A stretch of DNA of 64,000 bases. Origin: Clostridia bacterium (GTDB lineage Bacteria; Bacillota; Clostridia; Oscillospirales; CAG-272). Position 1 is the stretch's first letter; each line of letters opens with the position of its first letter. The DNA is taken from NCBI GenBank assembly GCA_017463865.1, contig JAFTOI010000020.1, positions 1 to 64,000 of the forward strand, written 5' to 3'. The notes below the pieces were generated by a model, which was given only the letters and a program-made list of their open reading frames with translations, had not been told where the DNA came from and searched no databases. Positions 38,032-46,349 of the stretch are shown one piece after another. Made by a program: the position numbers and the translations under genes.

Positions 38032-39325
38032 AGCCCTCTCCCAGATAGCGTCGCAGCATGCCCGCCGTTTTGGCGTCAGCGACCGCCACCGCCGTGATGT
38101 TCTCCGCGCCGTAGTCGACCGACTCGACCGTCGCGTTCTGATAAAGCTGATTCAGCGCGCCCGCCTCGGCGTTGGGGATGACGAAGGTCAGGCGGCGCCG
38201 ACCGGCCATGACCAGGCCCTCAAGCTGTGCGACGAGATCGTCCACACCCTCGCCGGTCTTGGCCGAGATATGGCAAACCGCACCCTCGCGCAGATCGGTG
38301 GGGATGACCAGGTCGTCGGGCGCCTCGCGGTCGCACTTGTTGAAGACATAAAGCGTCGGCTTGCCCGCCGCGCCGAGATCGCGCAGCAGCTGCTCGGTCA
38401 CCGCCAGCTGCTCGCCGCACTCCGGGTCGGAGGCGTCGAGCAGGATCAGCAGGATATCGGCGCAGACCGCCTCGTCCAGCGTCGAGCGGAAGGCCTTGAT
38501 CAGATGGTGGGGCAGGCGGCGGATGAAGCCGACCGTGTCGGTCAGCAGGACCGACTCGCCCGAGGGCAGTGCGAACTTGCGCGTCGTCGGGTCGAGGGTG
38601 GCGAAAAGTTTATCCTCAGCCAGAATGCCCGCGTCGGTCAGGCGGTTGAGCAGGGTCGACTTGCCGGCATTGGTGTAGCCGACGATGGCGATCTTTGCGA
38701 TGCCGCTCCGCTCGCGGGCGGCGCGCATGGTGCGGCGGTTGCGCTCGAGCTCGTCGAGGGCGTCCTCCAGCGCTTCGATGCGGCGCTTGAGGTGGCGGCG
38801 GTCGCGCTCCAGCTGGGACTCGCCGGGGCCGCGCGTGCCGATGCCGCCGCCCAGACGCGACAGCTCAGTCCCCTTACCAGTCAGACGGGGGGCGGTGTAC
38901 TTCAGCTGGGCCAACTCGACCTGCAGCTTGCCCTCGCCGGTTTTAGCGTGGAGCGCGAAGATGTCGAGGATCAGCATACTGCGGTCGATGACACGGCGGC
39001 CATCAAGCCCCTCCTCGAGGTTGCGGATCTGCGAGGGGGTCAGCTCGGTGTCGAAGACGATGAGGTCGACCTCGTTGGCCTTGCACAGCTCGGCCAGCTC
39101 CTCGACCTTGCCCGAGCCGATGTAGGTCCGCACGTCAGGCGTTTCCTTGGTCTGCAGCATGCGCACCACCGTCTCGCCGCCCGCTGTATCCAGCAAGCGC
39201 GCCAGCTCATCGAGGCTGCGTTCAGCCTCATCCTCGGGGCAGTCGCGGTTGATGATGCCCACCAGCGCCGCGCGGCCCTCGGCCGGCTGCTCGGTCACAA
39301 ACAGTTCTTTTTCGTTGATTGTCAT
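38006..39325 (-). CDS. hflX: GTPase HflX
   Basis: Ribosome-binding GTPase, 439 aa, which splits stalled or hibernating 70S ribosomes. The N-terminal domain ends at the Gly-rich linker GGIGTRGPGESQLERDRR typical of HflX. The G domain shows GYTNAGKSTLLNRLT (P-loop, near residue 215), the switch Thr, DTVGFIRRLPHHL and NKCDREAPDD. Two ATGs open the frame; the one at 39325 is chosen because GGAGG lies 6 nt upstream, whereas the ATG at 39331 abuts the SD. yigZ overlaps its 3' end. Confidence 0.95.
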   Translation of the reverse strand: MTINEKELFVTEQPAEGRAALVGIINRDCPEDEAERSLDELARLLDTAGGETVVRMLQTKETPDVRTYIGSGKVEELAELCKANEVDLIVFDTELTPSQIRNLEEGLDGRRVIDRSMLILDIFALHAKTGEGKLQVELAQLKYTAPRLTGKGTELSRLGGGIGTRGPGESQLERDRRHLKRRIEALEDALDELERNRRTMRAARERSGIAKIAIVGYTNAGKSTLLNRLTDAGILAEDKLFATLDPTTRKFALPSGESVLLTDTVGFIRRLPHHLIKAFRSTLDEAVCADILLILLDASDPECGEQLAVTEQLLRDLGAAGKPTLYVFNKCDREAPDDLVIPTDLREGAVCHISAKTGEGVDDLVAQLEGLVMAGRRRLTFVIPNAEAGALNQLYQNATVESVDYGAENITAVAVADAKTAGMLRRYLGEGYGQDETEE

Positions 39326-39431
39326 ACACATCCTCCTGTCCTGTTCGATTCAAATGAAAACGCAACAAGGGCAATGCACACGCTGTTCTGCGCGCACCTT
39401 GCCCATATTGCCCGGGATAGAAGACCTGAGC

Positions 39432-39638
39432 TTATTTGCTTGCCTCAAGACGCTTCTTGAACTTGTCAACCCGTCCGCCGGCGTCAACGAACTTCTGCTT
39501 GCCGGTGAAGAAGGGATGGCACTTGGAGCAAATTTCAACTCTCATCTCGCCGCCCTTGGTGGATCTGGTGGTTACGGTCTCGCCGCAAGCGCATTTGATC
39601 ACGACTTCTTTATATTCGGGATGGATTCCTGCCTTCAT
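39432..39638 (-). CDS. rpmE: 50S ribosomal protein L31
   Basis: 68-aa zinc-binding (C+) L31 of the large ribosomal subunit, located at the subunit bridge. Cysteines in CACGE and [14 protein letters not shown] make the zinc site, so this is the zinc-dependent paralog. The ATG at 39638 follows AGGTG and gives the standard MKAGIHPEY start. It lies upstream of hflX on the same strand with 106 bp between and has its own promoter. Confidence 0.97.
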   Translation of the reverse strand: MKAGIHPEYKEVVIKCACGETVTTRSTKGGEMRVEICSKCHPFFTGKQKFVDAGGRVDKFKKRLEASK

Positions 39639-39677
39639 TATTCGCACCTCACTTTAGCTGTATTCATAATACGCCCA

Positions 39678-39706
39678 ATTATAGCACAGATTTTCCGAAA
39701 AAGCAA
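39678..39706 (-). promoter_or_regulatory. Promoter of rpmE
   Basis: Minus-strand TTGCTT (39706-39701), 17-bp spacer, TATAAT (39683-39678), 39 bp before the ATG. Confidence 0.75.
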
Positions 39707-39746
39707 GTGTTTTTTTGATTTTTCTCAAAAAATATTTCGTTCACGG

Positions 39747-40694
39747 TCACCCAAGACGCCGCGAGAAGGTGTATCCCGCCCGCAGGACGCCGTCGCCGGT
39801 GCGGTAGTCCCCTTCCCCAACGATTCGGTAGCCGCAGGCGGTGTACAGCCCCTGCGCCGCAAGATTGTCCTGCGTCGTTTTGATCCGCACCTCGGCAAAT
39901 CCCTGCGCCCGCAGGAATTCCTCCGCGAAGCCGACCGCGAACCGCCCGGCGCCCCGGCGATGCCAGCGCGTCCCGACGGCCAGCGTACTGATCCAGGCGG
40001 TGTGCGTCCCGGACAGTCCGTTCAGCTTCAGCCACGCCACCGGAACACAGCCGAGGCAGACGAAGAAATGCGCCTCGTCGGGGTCGGGGGCGGCCATGAT
40101 CTCCCGCCACTCCGCGAGCAAAACGCGGCGGTCGTGCAGTGCCGCCTGATTCTGCCGGTGCAGCTTCATGATGAAGGCAGGCTCGTCAATTTCCGCATAA
40201 GGCACCACGCTGTACGGCACGGGCAGGTCGAGCTCGAACATGATCTGCCCGGCGTTGTCCAGCCGATCAAAAGGCAGCCATGGCCGCTCAGCAAAGCCGA
40301 GCGACCGCTGCAGGGCGAGGCTGGCGGCGTTGTCCGCCTCGACATAGCAGCGCAGTGTCCGCGCACCGCGCTCCCGCAGGTGGCCTGCCGCCGCCTGCAC
40401 CATGCCCGACGCGATCCCCGCCCGGCGGTGCTCGGGGAGGACGAACAGGTCGCCGTAATACCAGAGTGTGGGATCTTCGGCGTTCTGCAGGCAGTTAAGC
40501 CGCCCGACCAGCCGCCCGTCACGGCGGGTGGCGACGACATGAAAGAAGTCGGTGTCGCACTTGCTGTCGAAGTTGAAGCTGCGGATGCGGTTCACGCACT
40601 GTGGGCTCGCGGAACGCCACTGCGCCTGTGCGCTCAGCGCCGCGAGATCATGGGAAAGGTAGTCGGTGATCTGGATGGTGATGATGTCGTTCAT
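39747..40694 (-). CDS. Tandem-GNAT acetyltransferase
   Basis: 315-aa protein with two GNAT domains. The first (residues about 45-145) shows YYGDLFVLPEHRRAGIASGMV with the acetyl-CoA loop and EADNAASLALQRSLGF; the second (about 190-310) shows ISTLAVGTRWHRRGAGRFAV and DNLAAQGLYTACGYRIVGEG. Substrate unknown; tandem GNATs include aminoglycoside- or mycothiol-type enzymes as well as many uncharacterised ones. ATG 40694 follows AGAGGGC; the frame could also open at ATG 40769, which overlaps the stop of a 15-aa leader peptide. The gene has its own strong promoter and a leader with mutually exclusive hairpins. Confidence 0.85.
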   Translation of the reverse strand: MNDIITIQITDYLSHDLAALSAQAQWRSASPQCVNRIRSFNFDSKCDTDFFHVVATRRDGRLVGRLNCLQNAEDPTLWYYGDLFVLPEHRRAGIASGMVQAAAGHLRERGARTLRCYVEADNAASLALQRSLGFAERPWLPFDRLDNAGQIMFELDLPVPYSVVPYAEIDEPAFIMKLHRQNQAALHDRRVLLAEWREIMAAPDPDEAHFFVCLGCVPVAWLKLNGLSGTHTAWISTLAVGTRWHRRGAGRFAVGFAEEFLRAQGFAEVRIKTTQDNLAAQGLYTACGYRIVGEGDYRTGDGVLRAGYTFSRRLG

Positions 40695-40720
40695 TTTTAG
40701 CCCTCTTTTCTTGAAAATAA

Positions 40721-40820
40721 AAATGCTCTTGATAAAATCAAGAGCATTTTGTGGATTGAAAAGGGTCATGCGGCGGACAAAATGGCAGTTGATTTTATCA
40801 GGCTGGTTGTCATTTTGTCC
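40721..40820 (-). promoter_or_regulatory. Candidate transcription attenuator in the GNAT leader
   Basis: The minus-strand leader holds a terminator-like hairpin (13-bp perfect stem AAATGCTCTTGAT / ATCAAGAGCATTT, 40721-40749, followed by TTTTATTTTC) and an upstream 10-bp stem GGACAAAATG / CATTTTGTCC (40820-40811 with 40784-40775). CATTTTGT can instead pair with ACAAAATG at the base of the terminator, and TGATAAAATCAA (40800-40789) is fully complementary to TTGATTTTATCA inside it. This gives competing structures, as in an attenuator. Confidence 0.6.
40766..40813 (-). CDS. Putative leader peptide of GNAT gene
   Basis: 15-codon ORF (MTTSLIKSTAILSAA) with SD GAGGTGG 5 nt before its ATG. The stop overlaps the next in-frame GNAT ATG at 40769 as ATGA. 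Its start codon lies in the upstream leader hairpin and its codons cover the segment that pairs with the terminator, so translation would influence the fold. No experimental precedent is claimed. Confidence 0.45.
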   Translation of the reverse strand: MTTSLIKSTAILSAA

Positions 40821-40847
40821 ACCTCGCTTTCGTGAATCGTTGAGTTC

Positions 40848-40876
40848 AGTATAGCAGATTTTGCGCAGGCTGTCAA
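40848..40876 (-). promoter_or_regulatory. Promoter of GNAT leader and gene
   Basis: Minus-strand TTGACA (40876-40871), 17-bp spacer, TATACT (40853-40848). Transcription would start near 40841, giving a leader of about 147 nt. Confidence 0.85.
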
Positions 40877-40892
40877 GGGTTTTCGCGGATTT

Positions 40893-41165
40893 TCACCAGC
40901 CCGAGTTGATGATCCACGCCAGCACGTCACCGATCAGGGCGGAAGCAAAGACGCCCATCAGCAGGAACGCAAGGAACCCATGTCCGGCAAAGCCGCCTGT
41001 CTTCGTGCTCTGAATCGCAAACAGCACCACGATTGCGACAAGGATCAGCGCAACGATCCCCACCGGGATCAGGCGGATCAGCCGGTTCTCGGTCTTACGG
41101 CAGAGGAAGAATTGCAGGGCAAAGATCGCAATTGCGGGCAGAACCAGGAGCAGGATCGATGTCAT
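40893..41165 (-). CDS. Small hydrophobic membrane protein
   Basis: Unrecognised 90-aa protein with three predicted transmembrane helices: ILLLVLPAIAIFALQFFLC, LIPVGIVALILVAIVVLFAI and GFLAFLLMGVFASALIGDVLAWI. Short basic loop CRKTENRLIR between the first two. SD AAAGGAGG 7 nt before ATG 41165 supports the start. It lies between the GNAT promoter and the broken DUF1963 gene on the same strand; no function is proposed. Confidence 0.7.
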   Translation of the reverse strand: MTSILLLVLPAIAIFALQFFLCRKTENRLIRLIPVGIVALILVAIVVLFAIQSTKTGGFAGHGFLAFLLMGVFASALIGDVLAWIINSGW

Positions 41166-41237
41166 GGGGATGCCTCCTTTATACTGTAATTGGTATTCAC
41201 CTATATAGACGGGAAAAAACCAGAAATGTGACAAGGA

Positions 41238-42096
41238 TCAACCAGTTTGCAGGACAAGCCATACATGCGAGAAATCTCGGCGAGCAAGATCGTCGCGCCG
41301 AATATAAAAATAGATACCGCCATCGCAGAACGACAATTCGCATCCTTCTTCTTCAAGCGAGCCCATCTGAAACAGAAGTATCCATTTTCTGCTGTCTGCA
41401 TTGATCACCGCGCATTCCGCTTCGCTGAGCGCGCGCATTGCGTCGCCGTTTCCCGTATACAGCCCGCGCCGCTCAACCATTTCACATTCAGTCAGGCGCT
41501 CGCCCTGCACCAGCATGGCATAGCCGAGCACCGTGTGCTGATTCTCCTCGTTCGGGACATGCAGTTCTCGTTCCTCGCAGATCTCTTCATAATCATCCCA
41601 GTCAACACCGGTCTTGCCGCGTGTAAGATGTTCAAATTCCTCGTAAGACGGGAGCATAGGTTCAGCAGAAAAGTCAAGTGCCATCTCACCCAAATGATAC
41701 TCTTCCTTGAGGTCATCTGGAAAATCTGTCGGCACCAGTATCTCATTTTCAAACCAGAAGACACGCGCCGCTCCACGATCAGAAGGGTCAAAGCCCCACG
41801 GCATTGATTCAACTTCATAGAAAAAAGAAAGCATCCCTGTTTCGGGCAGCAAGCCATTAACATCAAATGGCTTCAATTCCGCGCAGCTGAATTGAGCAAG
41901 AAAAGCCAGCGGTCGATTGGCACGAATATCATCGCAATCTACACCTTCATAATACGGCCACACAAAATCGGCCGCCAAATTTACTCTTTCCTGTTTCGAT
42001 GGGCGTTTCAGCGGGGGCGGGCGTCACCGTGATCCCGTTGCGGCTCAACTGCTTCAAGGCAGCGCCAAGCGTCAGCTTTTTCATCGATCCAAACAT
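41238..42096 (-). pseudogene. DUF1963 (YwqG-like) protein, frameshifted
   Basis: Two overlapping frames together make a YwqG/DUF1963-type protein. The first starts at ATG 42096 (SD AAAGGAGG) and encodes about 40 residues ending in ETGKSKFGG. The rest, starting near 41977 in the +1 frame, continues ADFVWPYYEGVDCDDIRANRPLAFL..., through LSFFYEVE, to the end at 41238. Family members normally read SKFGG, a few residues ending in Pro, then FxWP without interruption, so a small deletion with frameshift has removed the junction. The downstream frame has no ATG at its beginning (TTG only). Probably a recent pseudogene unless the shift is a sequencing error. Confidence 0.7.
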
Positions 42097-42150
42097 GGTA
42101 CGGCCTCCTTTTTCTTTCATTATACCATGCCCGCCCCCACCTGTCAAGCC

Positions 42151-42870
42151 CTACACCCGCCCGACGATCTCCTCGCGCAGGTGTGCGATGATCTTCTTCT
42201 CAAGCCGCGATATGTACGACTGCGAGATGCCCATGCGGTCAGCGACCTCCTTCTGGGTCAGCTCGCGGCCGCCGCGCAGGCCGTAGCGGAGCTCGATGAT
42301 CTCGCGCTCCCTCCCCTCGAGGCGGGCGACGGCGGCGCGGATGGTGCGGCGGTCTTCATCGGCCTCGATGTCGCGGCAGACGACATCCTCGTCCGAGCCG
42401 AGGATGTCGGAGAGCAGCAGCTCGTTGCCGTCCCAGTCGATGTTCAGCGGCTCGTCGATCGACATCTCGCACCGCTGGCCGGAAGTTTTGCGGATGTGCA
42501 TGAGGATCTCGTTCTCGATGCATCGCGAGGCGTAGGTGGCCAGCTTGATGTTTTTGTCGGCACGGAAGGTGTTGATGGCCTTGATGAGGCCGATGGTGCC
42601 GATGGAGACCAGGTCCTCAATGCCGATTCCGGTGTTCTCGAAGCGCTTGGCGATGTAGACCACCAGCCGCAGATTGTGCTCGACCAGCGTGGCGCGGCAG
42701 GCCTCGTCGGCGGGGTCGGCAAGGCGGGAGATGGCGTCGGCCTCGTCGGTGGGGGAGAGGGGCGCGGGCAGGACGTCCGAGCCGTTGATGTAATAGACCT
42801 CGTGGCGGGGGCAAACGACCGACAGCGCCAGCGACAAAAGGCCCCGGGTACGGGTGAGAAGATTGTTCAT
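42151..42870 (-). CDS. sigE: Sporulation sigma factor SigE
   Basis: Mother-cell sigma factor of 239 aa, made as pro-SigmaE and cleaved by SpoIIGA after engulfment signalling. The pro-sequence ([19 protein letters not shown]) is followed by the cleavage-site region [16 protein letters not shown]. Region 2 ([30 protein letters not shown], described by its conserved core), the stretch [33 protein letters not shown], and region 4 ([22 protein letters not shown]) match SigE closely. ATG 42870 is favoured because AAGGAAAG precedes it and the length equals the B. subtilis protein; a longer frame opens at 42891, overlapping the spoIIGA stop. Confidence 0.97.
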   Translation of the reverse strand: MNNLLTRTRGLLSLALSVVCPRHEVYYINGSDVLPAPLSPTDEADAISRLADPADEACRATLVEHNLRLVVYIAKRFENTGIGIEDLVSIGTIGLIKAINTFRADKNIKLATYASRCIENEILMHIRKTSGQRCEMSIDEPLNIDWDGNELLLSDILGSDEDVVCRDIEADEDRRTIRAAVARLEGREREIIELRYGLRGGRELTQKEVADRMGISQSYISRLEKKIIAHLREEIVGRV

Positions 42871-42887
42871 GCGTTTCACACTTTCCT

Positions 42888-43739
42888 TCATATATTGATA
42901 GAGTGCCGCTCAGCCGGCGCGAGGTCGGCGGGCAGGATGGCGTCATAGTCGCGGCCGTGCGCATCGGCCATGGGGCAGATCAGCGCCGCGCAGGGTTCGC
43001 CGGCCGCCGACACGCTGTCGGGTCGCAGGGCGAGCAGCATCCCCCTGCCCTGCACCGTCGAGGCGGGGACAAGGCAGAGGCGGCGCGCATCGGCGGCGGG
43101 CAGATCCGCCATGGCTTCGACCCGCTGAGCGAGCAGAACGCCGCGCAGAGGGGCATCGACCAGTACCCCCAGCCGCCGCGGGGCGACGAAGATCACTCCC
43201 CGCCCAGTCACCGGGTCGCGCAGGAGATTGCCGCTGTCGGTCAACGCGTCGAGGGTGAGCGTGCGCTCCCCTAGCGTGACGGTGACGGTCACCCGGCGGG
43301 GAGCCGCACGGCGGCGCAGGTGGGTGCCGAGGAGAGTGATCCCGCTCCCGGCCAGCGCCAGCAGGAAGAAGCCGCCGCCCGACGTGGCGGCCTCGGCCTC
43401 CCCGGCGAAGAGATTGGCCAGCGCCGTCATGCTGCCGCCCAGCAGCAGGGTCGCGAGGAAGAAGCTGCCCAGTGTCAGCGCAAAGCGGCCCGGCGAAGCC
43501 CGACCAAAAGCGAGGAGACTCATCCCCGCCGCGACGGCGAGGTCGAGCACGAGGCCGAGTGCTCCGTCCCAGCCGCCGAGCAGCGCCAGCACCGACCAGA
43601 CACCCCCCAGCGCCGCCGCCGCGCAGAGCCGCCAGCCCCGCGCCTCCCGCTGCGCCATCCGCCCCGCCAGCCCAAGCGCCAGCAGATCCATGCTGAAGTC
43701 GATCAGCCACAGCACATCGGCGTAGACCACCTGCTCCAT
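42888..43739 (-). CDS. spoIIGA: Sigma-E processing peptidase SpoIIGA
   Basis: 283-aa membrane aspartic protease that removes the pro-sequence of SigE. The N-terminal half has about five transmembrane segments starting with [21 protein letters not shown]. The C-terminal cytosolic protease domain carries [21 protein letters not shown], with the catalytic Asp in DSGN. The ATG at 43739 follows AAAGGAGGTGGCGGC. It lies directly upstream of sigE, the standard spoIIG order, and is preceded by a promoter with a 21-bp spacer. Confidence 0.94.
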   Translation of the reverse strand: MEQVVYADVLWLIDFSMDLLALGLAGRMAQREARGWRLCAAAALGGVWSVLALLGGWDGALGLVLDLAVAAGMSLLAFGRASPGRFALTLGSFFLATLLLGGSMTALANLFAGEAEAATSGGGFFLLALAGSGITLLGTHLRRRAAPRRVTVTVTLGERTLTLDALTDSGNLLRDPVTGRGVIFVAPRRLGVLVDAPLRGVLLAQRVEAMADLPAADARRLCLVPASTVQGRGMLLALRPDSVSAAGEPCAALICPMADAHGRDYDAILPADLAPAERHSINI

Positions 43740-43760
43740 GCCGCCACCTCCTTTGGCTAT

Positions 43761-43793
43761 ATTATACAACCCGTCCCATGCGGATTTTGTCAA
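43761..43793 (-). promoter_or_regulatory. spoIIG-type promoter with 21-bp spacer
   Basis: Minus-strand TTGACA (43793-43788) and TATAAT (43766-43761) are separated by 21 bp instead of 17. The B. subtilis spoIIG promoter also has a long (22-bp) spacer and needs Spo0A~P. The plus strand reads TGTCAAA over the -35 box, one mismatch from the 0A box TGTCGAA. Confidence 0.6.
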
Positions 43794-43815
43794 AGCGGGG
43801 CCGCGCGGCGAAAAA

Positions 43816-43847
43816 GAAAAAGGCGAATGCAATGCATCCGCCTTTTT
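43816..43847 (-). terminator. Terminator after MBL-fold gene
   Basis: Stem AAAAAGGCG / CGCCTTTTT with further pairing across ATGCA/TGCAT and one mismatch; A/T tracts on both sides make it usable in both directions. It lies 44 bp after the MBL stop codon. Confidence 0.7.
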
Positions 43848-43890
43848 GCGGCCTTGTTTAAGCAGTTCAGCATCAACGGCCGCGCCTCTG

Positions 43891-44643
43891 TCAGATCTCG
43901 AATTCCTGCCCGTCCTCCGCGACCGTCATCGGCTCATCCAGAGCAGCGCGCAGGGTCTCGACCCGCTCGGTGGGGTTGGTGCGGTGGTAGATGTGGGAAA
44001 TGATCATCTGCTTCGTTTTACACTGAGCCAGTCTGGGCGCGAGCTTGTCGAGGTAACCATGGGCCGCCTCGGTGATGATGCAGTCGTAGCCCACCGTGAA
44101 GGCGTCCTCGGGCATGTCGCACATGTCGGGGCGCAGGTCGCCGGTGAAGAGGACGCGCTTGCCGGTGGCGATCTCGGTCACGGCAAAGGCATAGGAGCGG
44201 CGCTTGAAGCTGTCGCGGTCGACGACGTGGTGCTGGGTCGGGAAGGCGACGACACGGATGGCCTCGTCGGCGTAGATTTCGCCGGCGGTGATCTCGGTGT
44301 AGCGGAATGCCTTGCCCGGGCCGCCGGTCAGCATGGTCTCCCATGCCTCAAGCGCCGTTTTGAGGTCAAGGCTGGGGGTGAAGATCAGCGGATCGCTGTC
44401 TTTGTAGAACCAGTTCGACAGATCGATAAAATGCACCAGACCGTTGATGTGGTCGCCGTGCAGATGGGTCAGGAAAATGGCCGAGATATCGGCAAAGGGC
44501 ACCCCGGCGCGGGTCAGCTCGTCGGCGATGGGCGCACCGGCGTCGATGAGATAGTGCTTGCCGCCCGCCTCGAACAGGACAGATGTACAGCGGCGGTCAC
44601 GCTCGGGCACACCGTGGCTGGTTCCTAAAAATTTGATCTTCAT
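43891..44643 (-). CDS. MBL-fold metallo-hydrolase (RNase Z-like)
   Basis: 250-aa metallo-beta-lactamase-fold protein resembling RNase Z/PhnP-type phosphodiesterases. It begins MKIKFLGTSHGVPERDRR, as in that group. Metal ligands are visible in FLTHLHGDHINGLV (HxHxDH), FPTQHHVVDRD, VLFTGDLRPD (bridging Asp) and IISHIYH. It lacks the long exosite arm of tRNase Z. The substrate may be a cyclic phosphodiester or an RNA end. It follows the HD phosphohydrolase gene by 3 bp and is presumably co-transcribed. Confidence 0.88.
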   Translation of the reverse strand: MKIKFLGTSHGVPERDRRCTSVLFEAGGKHYLIDAGAPIADELTRAGVPFADISAIFLTHLHGDHINGLVHFIDLSNWFYKDSDPLIFTPSLDLKTALEAWETMLTGGPGKAFRYTEITAGEIYADEAIRVVAFPTQHHVVDRDSFKRRSYAFAVTEIATGKRVLFTGDLRPDMCDMPEDAFTVGYDCIITEAAHGYLDKLAPRLAQCKTKQMIISHIYHRTNPTERVETLRAALDEPMTVAEDGQEFEI

Positions 44644-44646
44644 GGG

Positions 44647-45228
44647 TCAATCCTCCGTTTTTTCGGGCTTTTCAGCCGCAATTTTTTTGCGCGTCGCGGC
44701 GTTGAGCGCCGCGCGAAGTGCGTCGGTATAGGGTGAGAAGGCCGCCTCTTCGGCGCCGTAGGTCAGCTGCAGGTCGTACTCGAGCGGCAGCCAGGTGCTG
44801 ATGTCCGACTCGTTGTGCGCATGGAGCGCCTCCATCTTATCCAGCGCCAGGCAAAGCCGCGCCTCGAGCGAGGACTGCGTCTCGTATTCGTCAAACAGCG
44901 CGCTGAGCTTGGAGCGAGCCGGCTCGGGGAGGGTGTTCACCAGGCTGTCGATGGCGCGGTCCTCGGTCTCCTCCTGCGCCTCGGTCTTGACAAAGGCGGG
45001 AATGTCACCGGTCACGGCCTCACCGAGGTCGTGGATGGCCGCAAAGGTGAGCAGCTTGCCCAAGTCGATGCCGGGGTACTCCTCGGCACAGAGATAGGCC
45101 ATCAGCACCAGCCGCCAGCTGTGGTCGGCGACGCTCTCGCGGCGATCGGGCGCGGTATAGCAATGGCGCGGGATGACCTTCAGATTTCCCACGGCGGTGA
45201 GAAATTCGAGCAATTTTTCGGGCTGCAT
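44647..45228 (-). CDS. HD-domain phosphohydrolase (YfbR-like 5'-nucleotidase)
   Basis: 193-aa HD hydrolase similar to YfbR-type deoxyribonucleoside 5'-monophosphatases. The metal and substrate motifs are present: ESVADHSWRLVLMAYL (first His), AAIHDLGEAVTGDIPA (HD pair) and ALDKMEALHAH (late Asp). The C-terminal tail is Lys/Glu-rich (KKIAAEKPEKTED). It acts in the cytoplasm, presumably in nucleotide turnover. It is the first gene before the MBL-fold gene and has a perfectly spaced promoter at 45267-45295. Confidence 0.87.
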   Translation of the reverse strand: MQPEKLLEFLTAVGNLKVIPRHCYTAPDRRESVADHSWRLVLMAYLCAEEYPGIDLGKLLTFAAIHDLGEAVTGDIPAFVKTEAQEETEDRAIDSLVNTLPEPARSKLSALFDEYETQSSLEARLCLALDKMEALHAHNESDISTWLPLEYDLQLTYGAEEAAFSPYTDALRAALNAATRKKIAAEKPEKTED

Positions 45229-45266
45229 GGGGATCAGTTCCTTTCTGGAAAAATATCGTTGAGACC

Positions 45267-45295
45267 ATTATACCAGATGAAGGTCGGATTTGCAA
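45267..45295 (-). promoter_or_regulatory. Promoter of HD phosphohydrolase operon
   Basis: Minus-strand TTGCAA (45295-45290), 17-bp spacer, TATAAT (45272-45267). Confidence 0.75.
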
Positions 45296-45315
45296 TATTT
45301 TCGCACATAAATCCC

Positions 45316-45344
45316 TTGATTTCCCCCCACCGAACTGCTATAAT
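45316..45344 (+). promoter_or_regulatory. Promoter of TIM-barrel isomerase gene
   Basis: TTGATT (45316-45321), 17-bp spacer, TATAAT (45339-45344), divergent from the HD operon promoter. Confidence 0.75.
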
Positions 45345-45377
45345 ACAAGTACAATCCACCCAAAGGAGCGTGATCCC

Positions 45378-46148
45378 ATGCGTTTTGGCGTCTGCACCTC
45401 GCCCGACAAGCTGCCTCTGCTTGAGGCCGCGGGTTATGATTACTTCGAGTTCAACTTTTCCAAGCTGGCAACGATGAGCGAAGAAGAATTCGCCAATCTG
45501 CGCCGTAAGGTCGATGCATCCCCGCTGAAGGCCGAAACCTACAACGGCTTCTTCCCCGGCGACATGCCGCTTTATAACGGCTGTGATCTTGACCGCATTG
45601 CGGCGTACTGCGCGGTCGGGTTCTCGCGGGCCGAACAGCTGGGCGGGAAGATCGCCGTACTGGGCAGCGGCAAGGCGCGCAGCTTCCCCGAGGGATACGA
45701 TCCCGCCGAGGGCGCGGCGCAGTTTGTGCGCATCCTGCGCGTCTGCGGCGACGCCGCCGCGCGCCACGGGATGATGATCGCTATCGAGCCGCTGCGCGCA
45801 TGTGAGTGCGGCTACATCAACACCGTCGCCGATGGGCTGGCCGTCTGCCGTGCGGCCGATCACCCGGCGGTGCGTGTCTTGGCGGATTTCTTCCATATAT
45901 ATTCCAGCGGCGAGAGCTACGACGCCATTGAGGCGGCAGGCAATATGCTCATTCACGTTCATCTCGCGCGCCCGAATGACGACCGCGCCATCCCCACCGC
46001 CGCCGACCTCGACGCCTGCCGCCCCTGGGCCGATCTGCTCCGCCGCGTCGGCTACGACGCCCGCATCAGTCTCGAAGGCAGCATGAAGCCTGATTTTGAA
46101 ACGGCCATCACCGCGGTTTGGCCGGTGCTGGAGATGTTTGCAGAATAA
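45378..46148 (+). CDS. Sugar phosphate isomerase/epimerase, TIM barrel
   Basis: 256-aa AP-endonuclease-2-type TIM-barrel protein, a different subfamily from the one at 989-1876. Metal-ligand regions are KAETYNGFFPG, IAIEPLRACECGYINTVAD (Glu), RVLADFFHIYSSGE (Asp/His), IHVHLARPND and ISLEGSMKPD (last Glu). Substrate unknown; xylulose-, tagatose- or inositol-type conversions are all possible. ATG 45378 follows AAAGGAGCGTG. A short repeat and a CE15-like esterase gene lie downstream on the same strand. Confidence 0.82.
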   Translation: MRFGVCTSPDKLPLLEAAGYDYFEFNFSKLATMSEEEFANLRRKVDASPLKAETYNGFFPGDMPLYNGCDLDRIAAYCAVGFSRAEQLGGKIAVLGSGKARSFPEGYDPAEGAAQFVRILRVCGDAAARHGMMIAIEPLRACECGYINTVADGLAVCRAADHPAVRVLADFFHIYSSGESYDAIEAAGNMLIHVHLARPNDDRAIPTAADLDACRPWADLLRRVGYDARISLEGSMKPDFETAITAVWPVLEMFAE

Positions 46149-46163
46149 CAACGCGAAAATACA

Positions 46164-46300
46164 CCTCATCCGTCTTGGCCTTGTGGCCAAGACAGCCTTC
46201 CAGCTGAGCTTCGCTCAGCCCAAGGGGAAGGCTTACAACATGCAGCGACCCACAAGCATTCCCCTTGAGGGGAAGGTTGCACCGCAGGTGACGGATGAGG
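46164..46300. repeat. MITE-like element with 11-bp inverted termini
   Basis: 137-bp element whose ends are CCTCATCCGTC and GACGGATGAGG, perfect inverted repeats. It contains hairpins CTTGGCC..GGCCAAG, GCTGAGCTTCGCTCAGC and CCCCTTGAGGGG. The outer motif GTGACGGATGAGG resembles GTGACGGAGGGA of the elements at 4057 and 11474. No coding capacity. Confidence 0.75.
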
Positions 46301-46349
46301 CGGAATCCAGTCTATGTTAATATATTAGAGACAAAAAGGAGGCCCCACC

